NCBI GenBank assembly: GCA_027604685.1
Contig: JADHYX010000206.1
Span: 9,530 to 38,018, forward strand
Direction of reading: 5' to 3'
Source of the DNA: Lobulomyces angularis
Lineage: Eukaryota; Chytridiomycota; Chytridiomycetes; Lobulomycetales; Lobulomycetaceae
Length of the DNA stretch: 28,489 bases
Shown here: piece by piece, positions 1 through 11,800 of the stretch
How the letters are laid out: every line of letters starts with the position of its first letter
How positions within the stretch are numbered: the first letter of the stretch is position 1
Program-made: the position numbers and the translations under genes
The notes under the pieces: model-generated
What the model was told of the DNA's origin: nothing
Database searches by the model: none
Seen by the model: the letters and a program-made list of their open reading frames with translations, nothing else

Positions 1-240
1 ATATATATATATTTCTTCTTCGATTATATTGCATAAAAACCAAAAATTTAATATTTTTATTTTAGTATTTTATTTTTAAATTTTATTTTGTTTTATTTTT
101 TTCTGAAACATAACTATGCTTTAAAAAGAAAAATTATGCATATATTATATATTTATAAAGTATTAATTTAAAAAAAAAAAGAAAACTCACTGTTGGATAT
201 ACATTTTAGAAAAAAATAATTTAAAAAAATAAAGTTTGCA
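1..240. other. AT-rich flank downstream of the nucleoporin gene
   Basis: No gene is seen here. The stretch opens with a short AT dinucleotide run (1-12) and is otherwise A/T-rich with runs of A and T. It lies immediately 3' of the minus-strand nucleoporin stop codon, so it probably holds that gene's 3' UTR and polyadenylation region. Confidence 0.5.
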
Positions 241-3200
241 TTAGTTTTTTATTAGTTCCACACCCCTCTGCCTTAGTTTAAGAAAGTATTTGTCTAAATG
301 GCTGTCCAAATCGGCCCTCAATGCCTTCAATTCATCAAAAGAAATACCAGATTCTAAAGTGTTGTTGCTTAGAGTACCACTGGTGTCGTTTTTGCTGCTT
401 AATTCATTATCCATTAATTCAAAAAGCCTTTCAACTTGGTTAAAAAACAAAAGTCTCTTTCCTAATTTTGGTTTACTGTCAAATTCCAAATCAAAACTTA
501 ATTCTTTTTCAATTAATTTTTTTAAAAATTTCAAAGCCTCTTCTATGTTTTTATAACTAATGTAAATTCTTAATAAATCTTCTGGCTTGTTTTTCTAAGA
601 ATTAAAATAAGATGCAAAAAAAAAAATCAAATAAAATTAAATAATTTGAATCCCATATTTAATTAAAAAAAAAAAATCAAATAAAAAAATTACCTCAAAA
701 GATTCTTTTATCCACAACGGTAACATCAGCGTTGGATGATTTTTTAGCAATACATCAACAAAAACTTTTCTGTATCTAAACCCACTTTCTTCACCATCAT
801 AATTATTAAGATACAATCTGAGTTGGTTCCAATGCTTTTTCAAACTTTCTTCAACAAAGTTATTATTGTAAAAAGATTGTTTTCTGTGAAAAAAAAAAAT
901 AAAAAAAATTTTAACAAAAATGTCAACAATAATGAAATAAAAAAAAGAGAAAAGTTTTACACCTCTTAGTTAAAAAATTTGAAAAATATATTGCAAATTT
1001 TTCAAAAATAAAATCTAATTCCAAATCATGAATCTTTCCTAGTTTTAATGCATCTTCGAACAGTCCGAGATGCAAAAATTCCAAACAACATTCATTTGGT
1101 AGATTTTGGGTGTGAGAATAATCTGAATTTTCGCTAAAGTTTTTTGAAATTTTTAATTTTGCCAAACAAAGGTGATATTTCTTTTTCATATCTTCTGTGG
1201 TGATAATTTTGTTTATTGAATTATGCATGGTCAGAATATCTGGAAAATTGAAAAAAATTTATTTGTAAATTTCATTTTTAAAACCAATAAAATACCAATT
1301 CCATTAGATTTGTTTTCATTCATCTGTGAATCATTATCTTTTACAACGATGTATTTTTCTTCCTCCTCTCCTTTAAGCAAAGACATTGCATTTATGGATG
1401 CTAAGTATGCTCTGCATTGATGGCTAAAAATTTCTGCCACTTGCTCGTTATTAACATCAAAATTTGCTAACTGGTACTTCAAAACTCCCCCGAGCTTAGT
1501 TGCATACTCATACATTATTGTGGCAGCTAAAATAGGAAAATTAAAGCAATCTGAATGTTTTAAGGTTACCTCCCGAAAAATAAGATTTATGGATGAGGTA
1601 AGAATACAAAACTTCATAACTCTTTACGATTTCACTAAAATCTAAACCAAAGTTACCATTTTTTCGAAAGTCACTGCATATAGCAGCTTTAAACATCAAG
1701 TGGTTTTCAACTTCATTTTCAAAATCCTTAAATTGGAATCTACCACAACACATTGATTCAAATTCCTTAGCAATTATTAGCTCATCAATAAAAACTTTTA
1801 ATGTTGTGCGCTTCCTACAAATTGGTGTAATAATTAGATTAAATGAAAATTAACATTTTTTTTCTTCTTTTTAGTTCAGTTTATTTCCAATCATTACATG
1901 TTTGCGTCAGTTATACTTTTAACTGCCAAGAAGGCTTCCTCAAAATTGTTGATTTTTAAGCAGTTTTCAAAAACAATTTTCCAGCAGTCACAAACAAAAA
2001 GCTTCTTTTTTTCAGTTTTGGTAAAATCACTCTCATCTGTCAAATCAAGTGGTATTTCATCATTGTCTAAACTTTCAATTGCAGCTTTTGCAAATTTGAT
2101 AGCACCATCTGGAAAACCAAGCTCATCAAATTTTTCCGCAACAAATTTAAAGTAATCTTTGCAGCTGCCATTTAAAATACGGTTGTTATGCTCATGACGT
2201 AATGAATAAATAAAGTTACACTCATCAATGTTGGAATCTAAAATTAAAAAAGATTAAGATTTAGGAGCATTCATTTTAAAAAATCAAGAGTTACCGTTGT
2301 GCTTTGAATTTTGGTATCCATTTTCGTAGTATTTTACACTCTCCTCTAAAATTTCTTTTTTCTCCTCTTCACTCTCAACTTCTAAACTTAGATTAACCAA
2401 AACTTCTGCTCTAAAAAAATTAAAGGAACTTCCATATTCATATTCCGGTAACGCTTTAAAAATCTTTTGCAAGCTATTGTAATATGTCAAATCATCCAAT
2501 AATTTAAGAAATCTTAATGACACCATGTTATTTAAATTAAATTCATAAAAACCCCTATTTCGGTCAGAAAACTGCTTTACATAGTTATTTCCATTATATT
2601 TTCTGTTTATATTAACTTTAAGTTTTTTTTGTTTTTTTCGTTCTGGTGAATACTGTTTTGTAACTTCGGTGTTTTCAAAACAGCGAGCAAGTCCTATAAA
2701 GGAAATCAATTTTTTGCAAGATAAAACTACAGAAGGGTCATTAAATTCCAGTAAGGTAACCACTTTTTCGACTAAATATTCACTTGGTTGAGGGGTAAAT
2801 AAACTGGTATGATCAACCAGATTTTTTTCTACTCTTTCTGGTAAAATAACTCTACTAATGATATCATATGCTGTAAAAAGGTTAAAAGCTTTTGCCAAAA
2901 TTTCATTTTCAATTGAAAACTTTTGCAATCCAGAATGGGTCTCTCCTTCGGAAACCACAGATAAAAATATCAAGGTTAACACCATCCAATTCAATAGCTC
3001 CAACCGCGACTTAACAATGGATACACAACTTGAAAAAATAACGTGGTGTAGAAGGCGAGTTTCAGCGCAGTTATCTTTATTTTCTTTTAAAATATTTTCT
3101 TTATCAAATGCATTAACAATATTTAATATTATTCCAAATAATAAGTTCAAATCATTGACATCTTCCAAATTAGCCTTAAATTCAGATACAATATGAAAGT

Positions 3201-5130
3201 TTTCAAAAGTAGAATCTTCTCCTAAAAAAACCTTGTAAAATACGTCATTGGCTAAAGTTTGAAAATCCGTTAATCTAGATTTGGATAAACTGTATCGCAG
3301 CTCATTAAAAGTTTGCTGCACAAAACTAAAATCCTCAATTCCTTCAACTAGGAATTTTAATGATTTTCCAAAAAAAACCAAGTCTCTTTTAAAATGTTCA
3401 CCACCTTTGAAATTCGAAAACAGCTGAGTTTGATGAAATTCAACCGGATCCAGCAAAATATCCCCGTGAATTGAAATTAATCCAATATTACTCTTAGGTG
3501 TCTTGGCAGAAATTCCCCTCAAATAGGCATCATTTAAATTCAATGTAAGAACTTCACATTCGTCCATATTCCGTACAGCCATTAAAGAACCTTTATTAAC
3601 CAAGAACAATTCGCAATTTGTAAATGTTAAACCTAAAGGCATGCTTTCCTTTTCATCCAATTCGGTAATTAAACTTAAAAAGTAAGTACAGTTTTGGTGT
3701 AAACAATCTAATCTTTCTTTGTTTTGGGAGTTAAAGTCTCCTAGCAGCTCTTCAACATTAAATCTTAACTGCTCTAAACTACAGGTTATCAACTGAGCAA
3801 CGGTTACATCAACATACTTAGTAATACCGATGTGAAAATTGTTACTACTCTCTGCAAACATTAATATGCCTTGGCATATAACATTTTTTGAATATCGGAA
3901 AGGTTCAAAAAAATGATCCAAATAAAATTTTTTAATGTTCTTTGCCTTTGTAAATTCCAAAGATTCCTTTAAATGTAATACGCTATTCTTCGGTTTATAG
4001 GGTGAGACAACAAGGCGCCAATAATCTCCTCCCCCTAATATACTACCACTTACACTTTTTTTTTCCAAATTTAAAACATTGTAATTCAAGAGAGGCGAGT
4101 TATCTCTTTTAAACAAAACGAAGCAAGTTAAAGCGTTATCTGTTTCCAATATTTTAAAATCTAAAAATTCCTCTTCCGATAAACTTTGTAAGGAAGCATT
4201 GTTTTCTCTTTGAAAATTTTTCTGCTCTGATTTCACTTTAAAATTTTTTATTAAAACTAATTTCGGTGAGCTAAAATTTCCATTCTCTATTTCAAAAACG
4301 AGCAATACAGAATCCACTGTATCTGGTTGAGGTAGAAAGACGGCAACGTAACTTTTTCCTTTATAAAAAAAAGATTGCAAATAGTTTTCCTGTTTTGAAA
4401 TTAAAGTTTTCTTAATTAACTTGGTATCTAAGATAAATATTTGCTAATGTTGAGAAAAAAGTTAAGATAATGAGTAAAAACCTCCAGCTGACTTGGAAAC
4501 TTCAAGACTCCATAATTTTTCGTTTTCAATAACATTCTTCTCTAATCTCCAGCAACTTAAAATCAAATTTCGATTCAACGTATAAACGTAATAAGTTTTT
4601 TCCGTTTCAGTATAGGCATAGGAAACTACGGTATTGTTTAGCGTGGCGCCAATGGATTTTCTTTTTAAGTAACTAAAAATGCCTTCACTGCTTAGCTCAC
4701 TTTTAAAAAATTTTTTGGATTCTACAGAATAAAATAAAATCAAAAAAATTATTTTACCTGAATCATATCGAATCGCAAAAAAGTAACCTAAGTTATCAGC
4801 AATTAAAGTCAGATTATGCAAAAAAAAACTAGACACAATTTCGCAAGCAGTCGCATCAAATTCAAAGCTGCATATTAAACTTCTTGAGGTGTTATCGAAT
4901 AAGTGGAGGTAATATTCATTTAATAAAATGGTTTGATTGCTTTGGTCATTATAATAAAGAGTACCTTCAGAATCTAAATCTAGAATATCTAATTTCACAA
5001 CATTAACAGAACCGGAATTTAAATCATTTATAATTAAATGTTGACCAGTCTTAGAGAGTAGATAGCCATTGAAAGGATATGAAACTACTTCCCCTAAAAG
5101 TTCCTTTACTGACGTCAATATTTTACTCAT
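241..5130 (-). CDS. NUP160: Nucleoporin Nup160/Nup120-type, Y-complex subunit
   Basis: Structural nucleoporin of the Y (Nup107-160/Nup84) complex of the nuclear pore scaffold. Nine exons on the minus strand: 5130-4758, 4721-4482, 4427-2295, 2237-1898, 1814-1570, 1526-1296, 1239-963, 883-694, 594-241. They join to 1,460 codons, close to the vertebrate protein (about 1,430 aa). The start is the ATG at 5130; the open frame continues upstream without another ATG. The N-terminal half is beta-rich, as expected for the propeller, with a WD-like strand LNRNLILSCWRLE near residue 180. The rest is helical. Family-like C-terminal segments are FEEAFLAVKSITDANMKRT followed by a leucine-rich helix, LGLFEDALKLGKIHDLEL, and PLWIKESFEKNKPEDLLRIY. 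The first internal intron (4722-4757, 36 nt) is stop-free and in frame, so it could also be coding. The family call rests on motif memory, not a search. Confidence 0.85.
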
Positions 5131-5855
5131 GCTTTTTTCAAATAAAAAGTTCAAAAATGTGGACTTGCACTATTTTGACAACTTCTCTAAAAATTAATAA
5201 AAAAAAAAAAAAAAGAAGTAAAATGAATTCCAAAATAAAATTATAATGCAATAAACCATACATAAACTAGTTAAGGTATATTATTAGAGGTATAAAATAA
5301 ATAAAAATAGTGATCTAAAAGTTGATGAATTTTTTCAACAAAAAAAAAAAATCTGTGAGAAATCAAATTTTTAGTATTAGAATTTATATATTAAGGTATG
5401 ATAAAAATTGCAAAATAACAACTATTTCTAATTAAAAGTTTACATAAGTTTGGTAAAAATTAATTAAATGGGATCAAATAAAACTTTTTCAAATGAAGCT
5501 AAGAATTTTTTATGATTAAAAAAGAAAACTTTACGATAAAGTTGTTAAGATATTAACTCCCACATTCATTTCAGCCGTGTACAAAATTAAGCAAGAATAT
5601 TCACAACTGACCCTGGAAAGAAATACTAGAGTAAAAATGCATTTCGACTGTTAATTTTTACCGCTCATATATACAATTTTCTCAGTGGTAGAGTGAATAA
5701 ATATTACTATCAATTTTTTAATGCATTTTTTAATTCTGATCCAGAACAAAAAGATAATTTTTAATTATTATTAATTTATATAGTATAAGGAATCTACTTT
5801 TTCGAATCAGAACAAAAAAAAATTCCAGAATCAGTTAGTTATAATAATTATTTTA
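5131..5855. other. 725-bp gene-free spacer
   Basis: No ORF, tRNA or recognisable structural RNA is seen. It sits between the 3' end of the giant coiled-coil gene and the 5' end of the nucleoporin gene, both on the minus strand, so it should hold one terminator and one promoter. Most of it is A/T runs, but 5560-5700 is visibly less AT-biased than its surroundings. A tRNA A-box-like string at about 5690 has no matching B box. Confidence 0.5.
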
Positions 5856-8800
5856 CTATAGTTCATCATTGTCACCAATTCTTATATCATTTTGATAATT
5901 TCGCAACCCATCTGTACTACTTTGGTCTAACCTCAAATGATTATCTATAACAATTGATTACAAAAGCTGATCAAATGTATAAACCTGCGCCATGATCCAA
6001 CTCAATTTCTTTTTTTAATTCGTACAGATTTTCTATGGTGTCCACTGTTTTTAAAATTGAATTTCTTGTTTCGTTTCTATATAACTGCATTTTCTCATCA
6101 TGTTTTGACACAAGGAAAGTTAATTCTACAATATTAACTGCAAATAAGTAAATAAAATTACCTAATTCATCCTCCTCAATGTTTGTTCCATATAATGACT
6201 CTAAAGTTTTGGCAGTTTCAAAAATTGAATTTTTAGTAGCTAGTTTAATAGCATCAATATCTTCCACACATTTATCCTCTCGAATGCCATATAAGTTTTT
6301 TAAGGTATCAGCAGTGGTAGAAATAGATTTCTCAGTTTCATTTCTTAAAAAATGCATTTCTTCTTCGTACTTTCTTACATCAACTTCCTCAGCGCTAAAA
6401 TCCAAACTTCCTAACTCTTCCTTTCGGTAAAAACTTTCTAAAGTTGACACTGTACCTTCTAAAGATGACTTAGATGCTTGCCTCATATTGATGATTTCCT
6501 CAGTATGGTCTTTGTACATCTCCATATAATTTATTTCTTCAACTCCTGTAGTTCCATGATTTTTGGTATATTTAAAGTTTTCTATTAATTTTGATACATC
6601 AGAATTTGCTTTTGTTAATAATTCTTCTGTAACTGCAACATCTGTAATTGTTGGTATTAAAACGCTGTTGACACTACTACTTTCAAACTTTGATTTCTGA
6701 AAAATGACTTCAAAATCCGCATCTATATTTCGTTTATGTGATTGTAATGGGATATATAACTTCTTTTCAATATATTCCTCACTAACAAAAACTGAATTGC
6801 TTTCAGATGTTAATTCCTTGATGCTTGATTTCTTCTGTATGGTTGAAATTTGGCTCGTGTTTAAATCAAACATCATCACTGACTTTTTCGACTCTAATGC
6901 AATATCATTTACTCCCTCCATGTCCATGTTATCAATTTCCTCATCAGTGACTTCAAATTTCTCAATTGCAACATTTCTTGGTGAACTTATAATATTTTGA
7001 TCTTCATTGATGACTGGCGAAGAGGGCACACTTTTGTCACTTAGTTTTCTTTTATAAATAGCAAGAGCCTCTTCCAAAAGTTCGGTTTTTTCTTGCAAAA
7101 AAATTACTTCGTCGTTTTTAACCTTGATTATTTAAAAATTTTTAATAATACTAAATAAAATAAAATTAATGTAAACCTCATATTGTTCTTCCATTTCCTT
7201 TACTCTCAGATTCAACTTGAATGCTAAATTTTTTAATTTGGTATTTTCTACGCAGGATTCTTGCTTATTTTCAAAACTCTCTGTTTGGGCAAAACTATCA
7301 ACTATTTTTGGGGTATCATTGCGATGAATAGATATGTCCCCAATATGACTGCATTGGGTGTACTCTGATAACATCACTGGTGAAATTTGAACTTTTTTTT
7401 CAACTTGAGTTGGAGTTGTTGTATTGACAGCTACATTAGCCAAATTTATTTTTACAATATCCTCAACATTTTTTTTCAAATTTTTTTTATGATGGAGAGA
7501 CTTCGTCTTGAAATTGGATAGCTCTTTTATCTGTGCAAAATATTAACAATTTTATTACTAGTACTTTATACTCACCTTATCCAGGAAGTAAATACACATA
7601 TCTTCAACATTTATTTTTTCCCCAGCATACGAAATCTTGATTTCTTTTTCTAATTTCTTAAAAAATAAAAGGATAGCTTTTCTTTCTGATAAAATCATAT
7701 CTACATCTGCTACCATATTTGATATTAAACTTTTTCCTTTATCAAGATAAGATGTTTTCAAAAAATCAAGGATTTCGAGACTGGAATCAGAAAACATTTC
7801 AGAGTTTTGAAAAAATATACAGAATTTCTGTAGAATATAATGTATTCCACAAACTAAATTCACTGGTGAATCAGGATTGTACAAATTTTTTTCTGATAAA
7901 CTTTTTTCAAATTCAAAAAATTCTGGCAAAAGAGAATTGCATATCTCTCTTACTTCGGTTACAAATCTAGGTACTAGACTTTCTATCTTTACTTTCAAGC
8001 TTTCTATTTTTGCATTTAATTTTCTATTAACGGTAAGCAACTTTCCCACATGCAGTTGCAAATCGTTTTTTGCAGATTCACTAGCTTTTAGTATTAACTC
8101 CTGTTTCTTCAGTGAATTCTCAAATCCAGTTTCTGACTCAAGAAAACTGTCAGTATTCTTTACGCAGTCATTTAACAATGTAGTCAAAGCTTCTACACTT
8201 TTTTCCTTATTTTCTAGCAACTGACATTCCACATTCTCTTTTTCCTCATCTTTGATTAAACCAAATTCCAAAATATGTTGCTGTAGGGAAAACATTTCTT
8301 GCTGCAATTTAGAAACAATTTTAACATAGTTATCCCTAATTTAAAAGGATAAAAAAAAAAGGATATAAAATTGCATTAAAAACCTTTCAGAAGCTAAAAT
8401 AGAGTATTTTTCAGTAAATTCTTTCGAAAGCTTTTTTTCGTAATCAAGCTTATTAGAAATTGAGACACTTTGAGTTTCTACTGTGCCTTTCAGTAAAAAA
8501 TTTTCTTCATTTAAGGTTAATATATGATCTCTCATCAACTTCAGCTCATTCACACTAAAATAATTAATAAAAAGTGTAAAGGAATATACTTTTTTAGCGA
8601 GGCTTTCTCGTAATCTTCACAATTTTGGACTGCCACAAGGTACTTCTCTTCCAATTTGCTATATCGCTCTTCCAAAAGTCTTAGTTTTTCTTGTTCTAAA
8701 AAATTTTCGTTAATTAAAAATTCATTTTTTTCTTGAAGGATTGAATTATCAGCATCCCTAAATATTAAGTTAGTTATCACCACTAATGAATTTACTTTTT

Positions 8801-11800
8801 CTTCATTATCGAAAGCAATTCCTCTTTTTTGGTTTTAGCTTCATTTTCACTAAGAATTTGAAGATCAAGGTGTTTCTTTAAAATAGAAGAATTTTCTTCC
8901 AAAGAATCTATAGTTTCCTCAAAAGCTAATTTTTCCAATAAATATTTATCAATTTGACAACGAAGATTTTTAATCAATAACTGTGAGGATTCTTTATTTG
9001 AAGCAGTTAAGCTTTCTAGTTCAGAATACTTTTCCTCAGACAAAATTAGAAGTTCTTCAACTTCTACTTTCTCCTTTTCTAGAAAATTCAACTTTTCCTT
9101 CAATAATTTTAATTTATCATTATTCTGCTCAGTTAAAGTCACAGTAACATTTTCTAATTTTTTTATAAAAATAATTCTAAAATGTGTTAATGTAGAATAA
9201 TAATAAATCGAACATACTTTTCTGCTATCTCTGTGTCTTTAACAGCAATCTGAGCTTTTAAAAGCTTTTCAATATTCATTTTCTCGTTCTCCAAATTAAC
9301 CACTACTTCCCCTAAAACATCTAACTCTTTGTTATGCTTCCGTGTTAAAGTTCGCATGTCTTCTTCCATATTTTGTATCAGGTCAGTTCTAAAGTTATTA
9401 ATGCACTATTCTTATTTCAAACTTACTTTTCTGAAATCTCTTTTTTTTTATTATCAAGTTGACAGTTTAGCAGTTCTTCTATCTTTACTTTCTCATCAGT
9501 TATACCATCGATGCGTTCTTTTAATAACTTTATTTCATAATCGCACTTTTCTGATAACGTTACTCTACTTTTTTCTAGATTCTGTATAACTGTAGCTCTG
9601 AAATAGAGTGTAAAATGCCAAATTCGATAAATAAACTTACCTTTCGTCAAAATCTTTCTCGTAAACGTCCTTTTTACATTGCAGCAGCAGCTCTGTATCA
9701 TGTTTCTCTTTTAATTTTAGGATAGTACTTTCCAGTTTTTCAATAACAGCGTTCCTAATCTCATTAATTCAATATATATTTTTTCAACTTTACTTAGCCA
9801 AAAAGTTCTTCTGCATAATTTCATTCTTGGCATGAAAATCAGCTGTTAACTTACTTAATTCATTCGTTAATAAAAATGTTGTATTTTTTTCTGCTTTAAT
9901 TTCTCCTTCTAAAATTCGTTTTTCATCATTACTAAATAAAAATGTTAACGATTGAGAAAATAATAGTTACTATTGAGCTTTCAATTCCGAGTACGCTTTT
10001 TCATGATCAAGTAATTGAAGGTGTACTTTATTTAGCTCTTCCGTTTTTGAGTTACTTGAATTTTTTAATACTGCATATTTGTTTGTTAACGAATCATTTT
10101 CAGAACTTAAAGTCTTTAGACTTTTTGTGAGATTTTCGATTAGATCATTTCTGTTATAGAAAGAATTAGCTATCGTTAATTATATAAACTTATACTTTTC
10201 TAAGAGCAATTTTTTCCATGTTTCTTCTGGGTTGTTTCCATCGCCATGAAGGTTCTGATAATTTGCTTTTAGTATAACCTCGTTATCCAGAATTTTGGTA
10301 TTTAATAAAGCTATCGTACTTTCATAATTAATTTTTTGCTCTTCCGAAAATTTTTTGAAATAATCAAGACTCGTTTTCATTTCTGCTTTTTCGGATTGCA
10401 ATGATGCGATCTCTTTCTTTTCAAAAACAATGCTTTTTTTTAGCATACTTAGCTCCTCCTCAATCATAATATTTCTTTCCTTTAGTGTGATGGTTGCTGC
10501 ATTTTCTTGGTGCTCAAGTTGACGATTTAATTTAAGAAGGTTAGCGGCACTAAATTCAAAAATAATAAAAATCAATTTTGTAGTTTCCTTCCTTACTTTT
10601 CCAAATTTAACTCGTAGCACTCCTTTACTTTTAATTCAAGCTCTTTCTCCAATTCTTCTTTCAAACTTTTTTCTGCGCAAAAATTATTCCTCAGTTCAGC
10701 TAGTTCTATTTCTGAGGTTGTACGTAAAAAAACAGCTTCGTCTTTTTCTTTTATAAGCTGTGACAATTTAATATCATTAGCCAGTAATTTTTCTTCTGTT
10801 TCCGAGATCGTTCGTTGAAGTAAATTCACTACACTTTCCAAAGAATTATTTTTTTTTCCAAGGTCGTTAATCATTACATTGAGCTTTTCCATTTCTGTGG
10901 TCCTAAATTATAGTTAATAATGAATTTTACTAGATATTTTTAAATTACTTTTCAAGGAATTTAGCTTCCAACATCTTGTGCTTCAATATATTTTCTTGTG
11001 AGGTGGATTCATAATCATTTTTTTGCGCCACTATTGTCAACTTCAAATTTTTGATTTCGGACTTTAATTTGGATTCAAAATTATTTATTTGCTCTTTTAT
11101 TATTTTAATCCTGTGGCATCTAGAAAAAGATATAATGTAACAGTTACAATAATTGTGGTATTACTGTTTAGCTAATAGTTCTTCTGATTTTAAAGTTTTA
11201 TTTGATATTTCTGCCTGCAGACGTTCAAATTGTATCTTTGATACATCCTCCCAATCTAGTATTTTTGAATGTAAATCATTAATATAGTCATTTATTCTGT
11301 TCTCAAATGCTTCCGGTTTGCATAATGCATTGCCGAGTTCTCTGTTGCATCTTTCACAATATTGCAAAATTTTCAAATTATTATCATCAGGTTGCTGTTG
11401 AATAGTAGCTAAGAGTGCTTCTGCCTTTGATTTTTCTTCATTAACTGCATCGCATTTCCTCTTTAATTCTGTTACTTTCTGCTCATTAGCGGTATTTAAG
11501 TCAAATAACAATGAAATCTCCCTTTTTATTTCATTCAATTGATTGTCCCTTTTCAATATTAAAAAGAAATATCTATTTATAGTCAACTTACTTTACTTGA
11601 TGCATTTCAGACTGACGGTGGTTCTCTAACTTTAAAAAGGCATTAGCATTATTCAATTCGTTTTTTAGCAAAGTGATGGTATTTTTTTTCTCAAGAACTT
11701 TATTTTCTAATATTGTAATTTTTTCCAGAGCTGAATTTAATTGCTTATCACTTGTGCAACTTATATTTTTCTCCCATGCTAACTTAATATCAGTATCCAC

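Noticed and set aside
1898..2155. 85-codon plus-strand ORF
   Set aside because: It is antisense to nucleoporin exon 4, which has correct splice sites and family-like sequence. The ORF is low complexity and Ser/Phe/Lys-rich, as expected for a shadow.
5682..5760. tRNA A-box-like string (CTCAGTGGTAGAGTG)
   Set aside because: No acceptable B box or cloverleaf at the right distance. The nearest candidate, at about 5740, has several mismatches and the acceptor stem does not pair.
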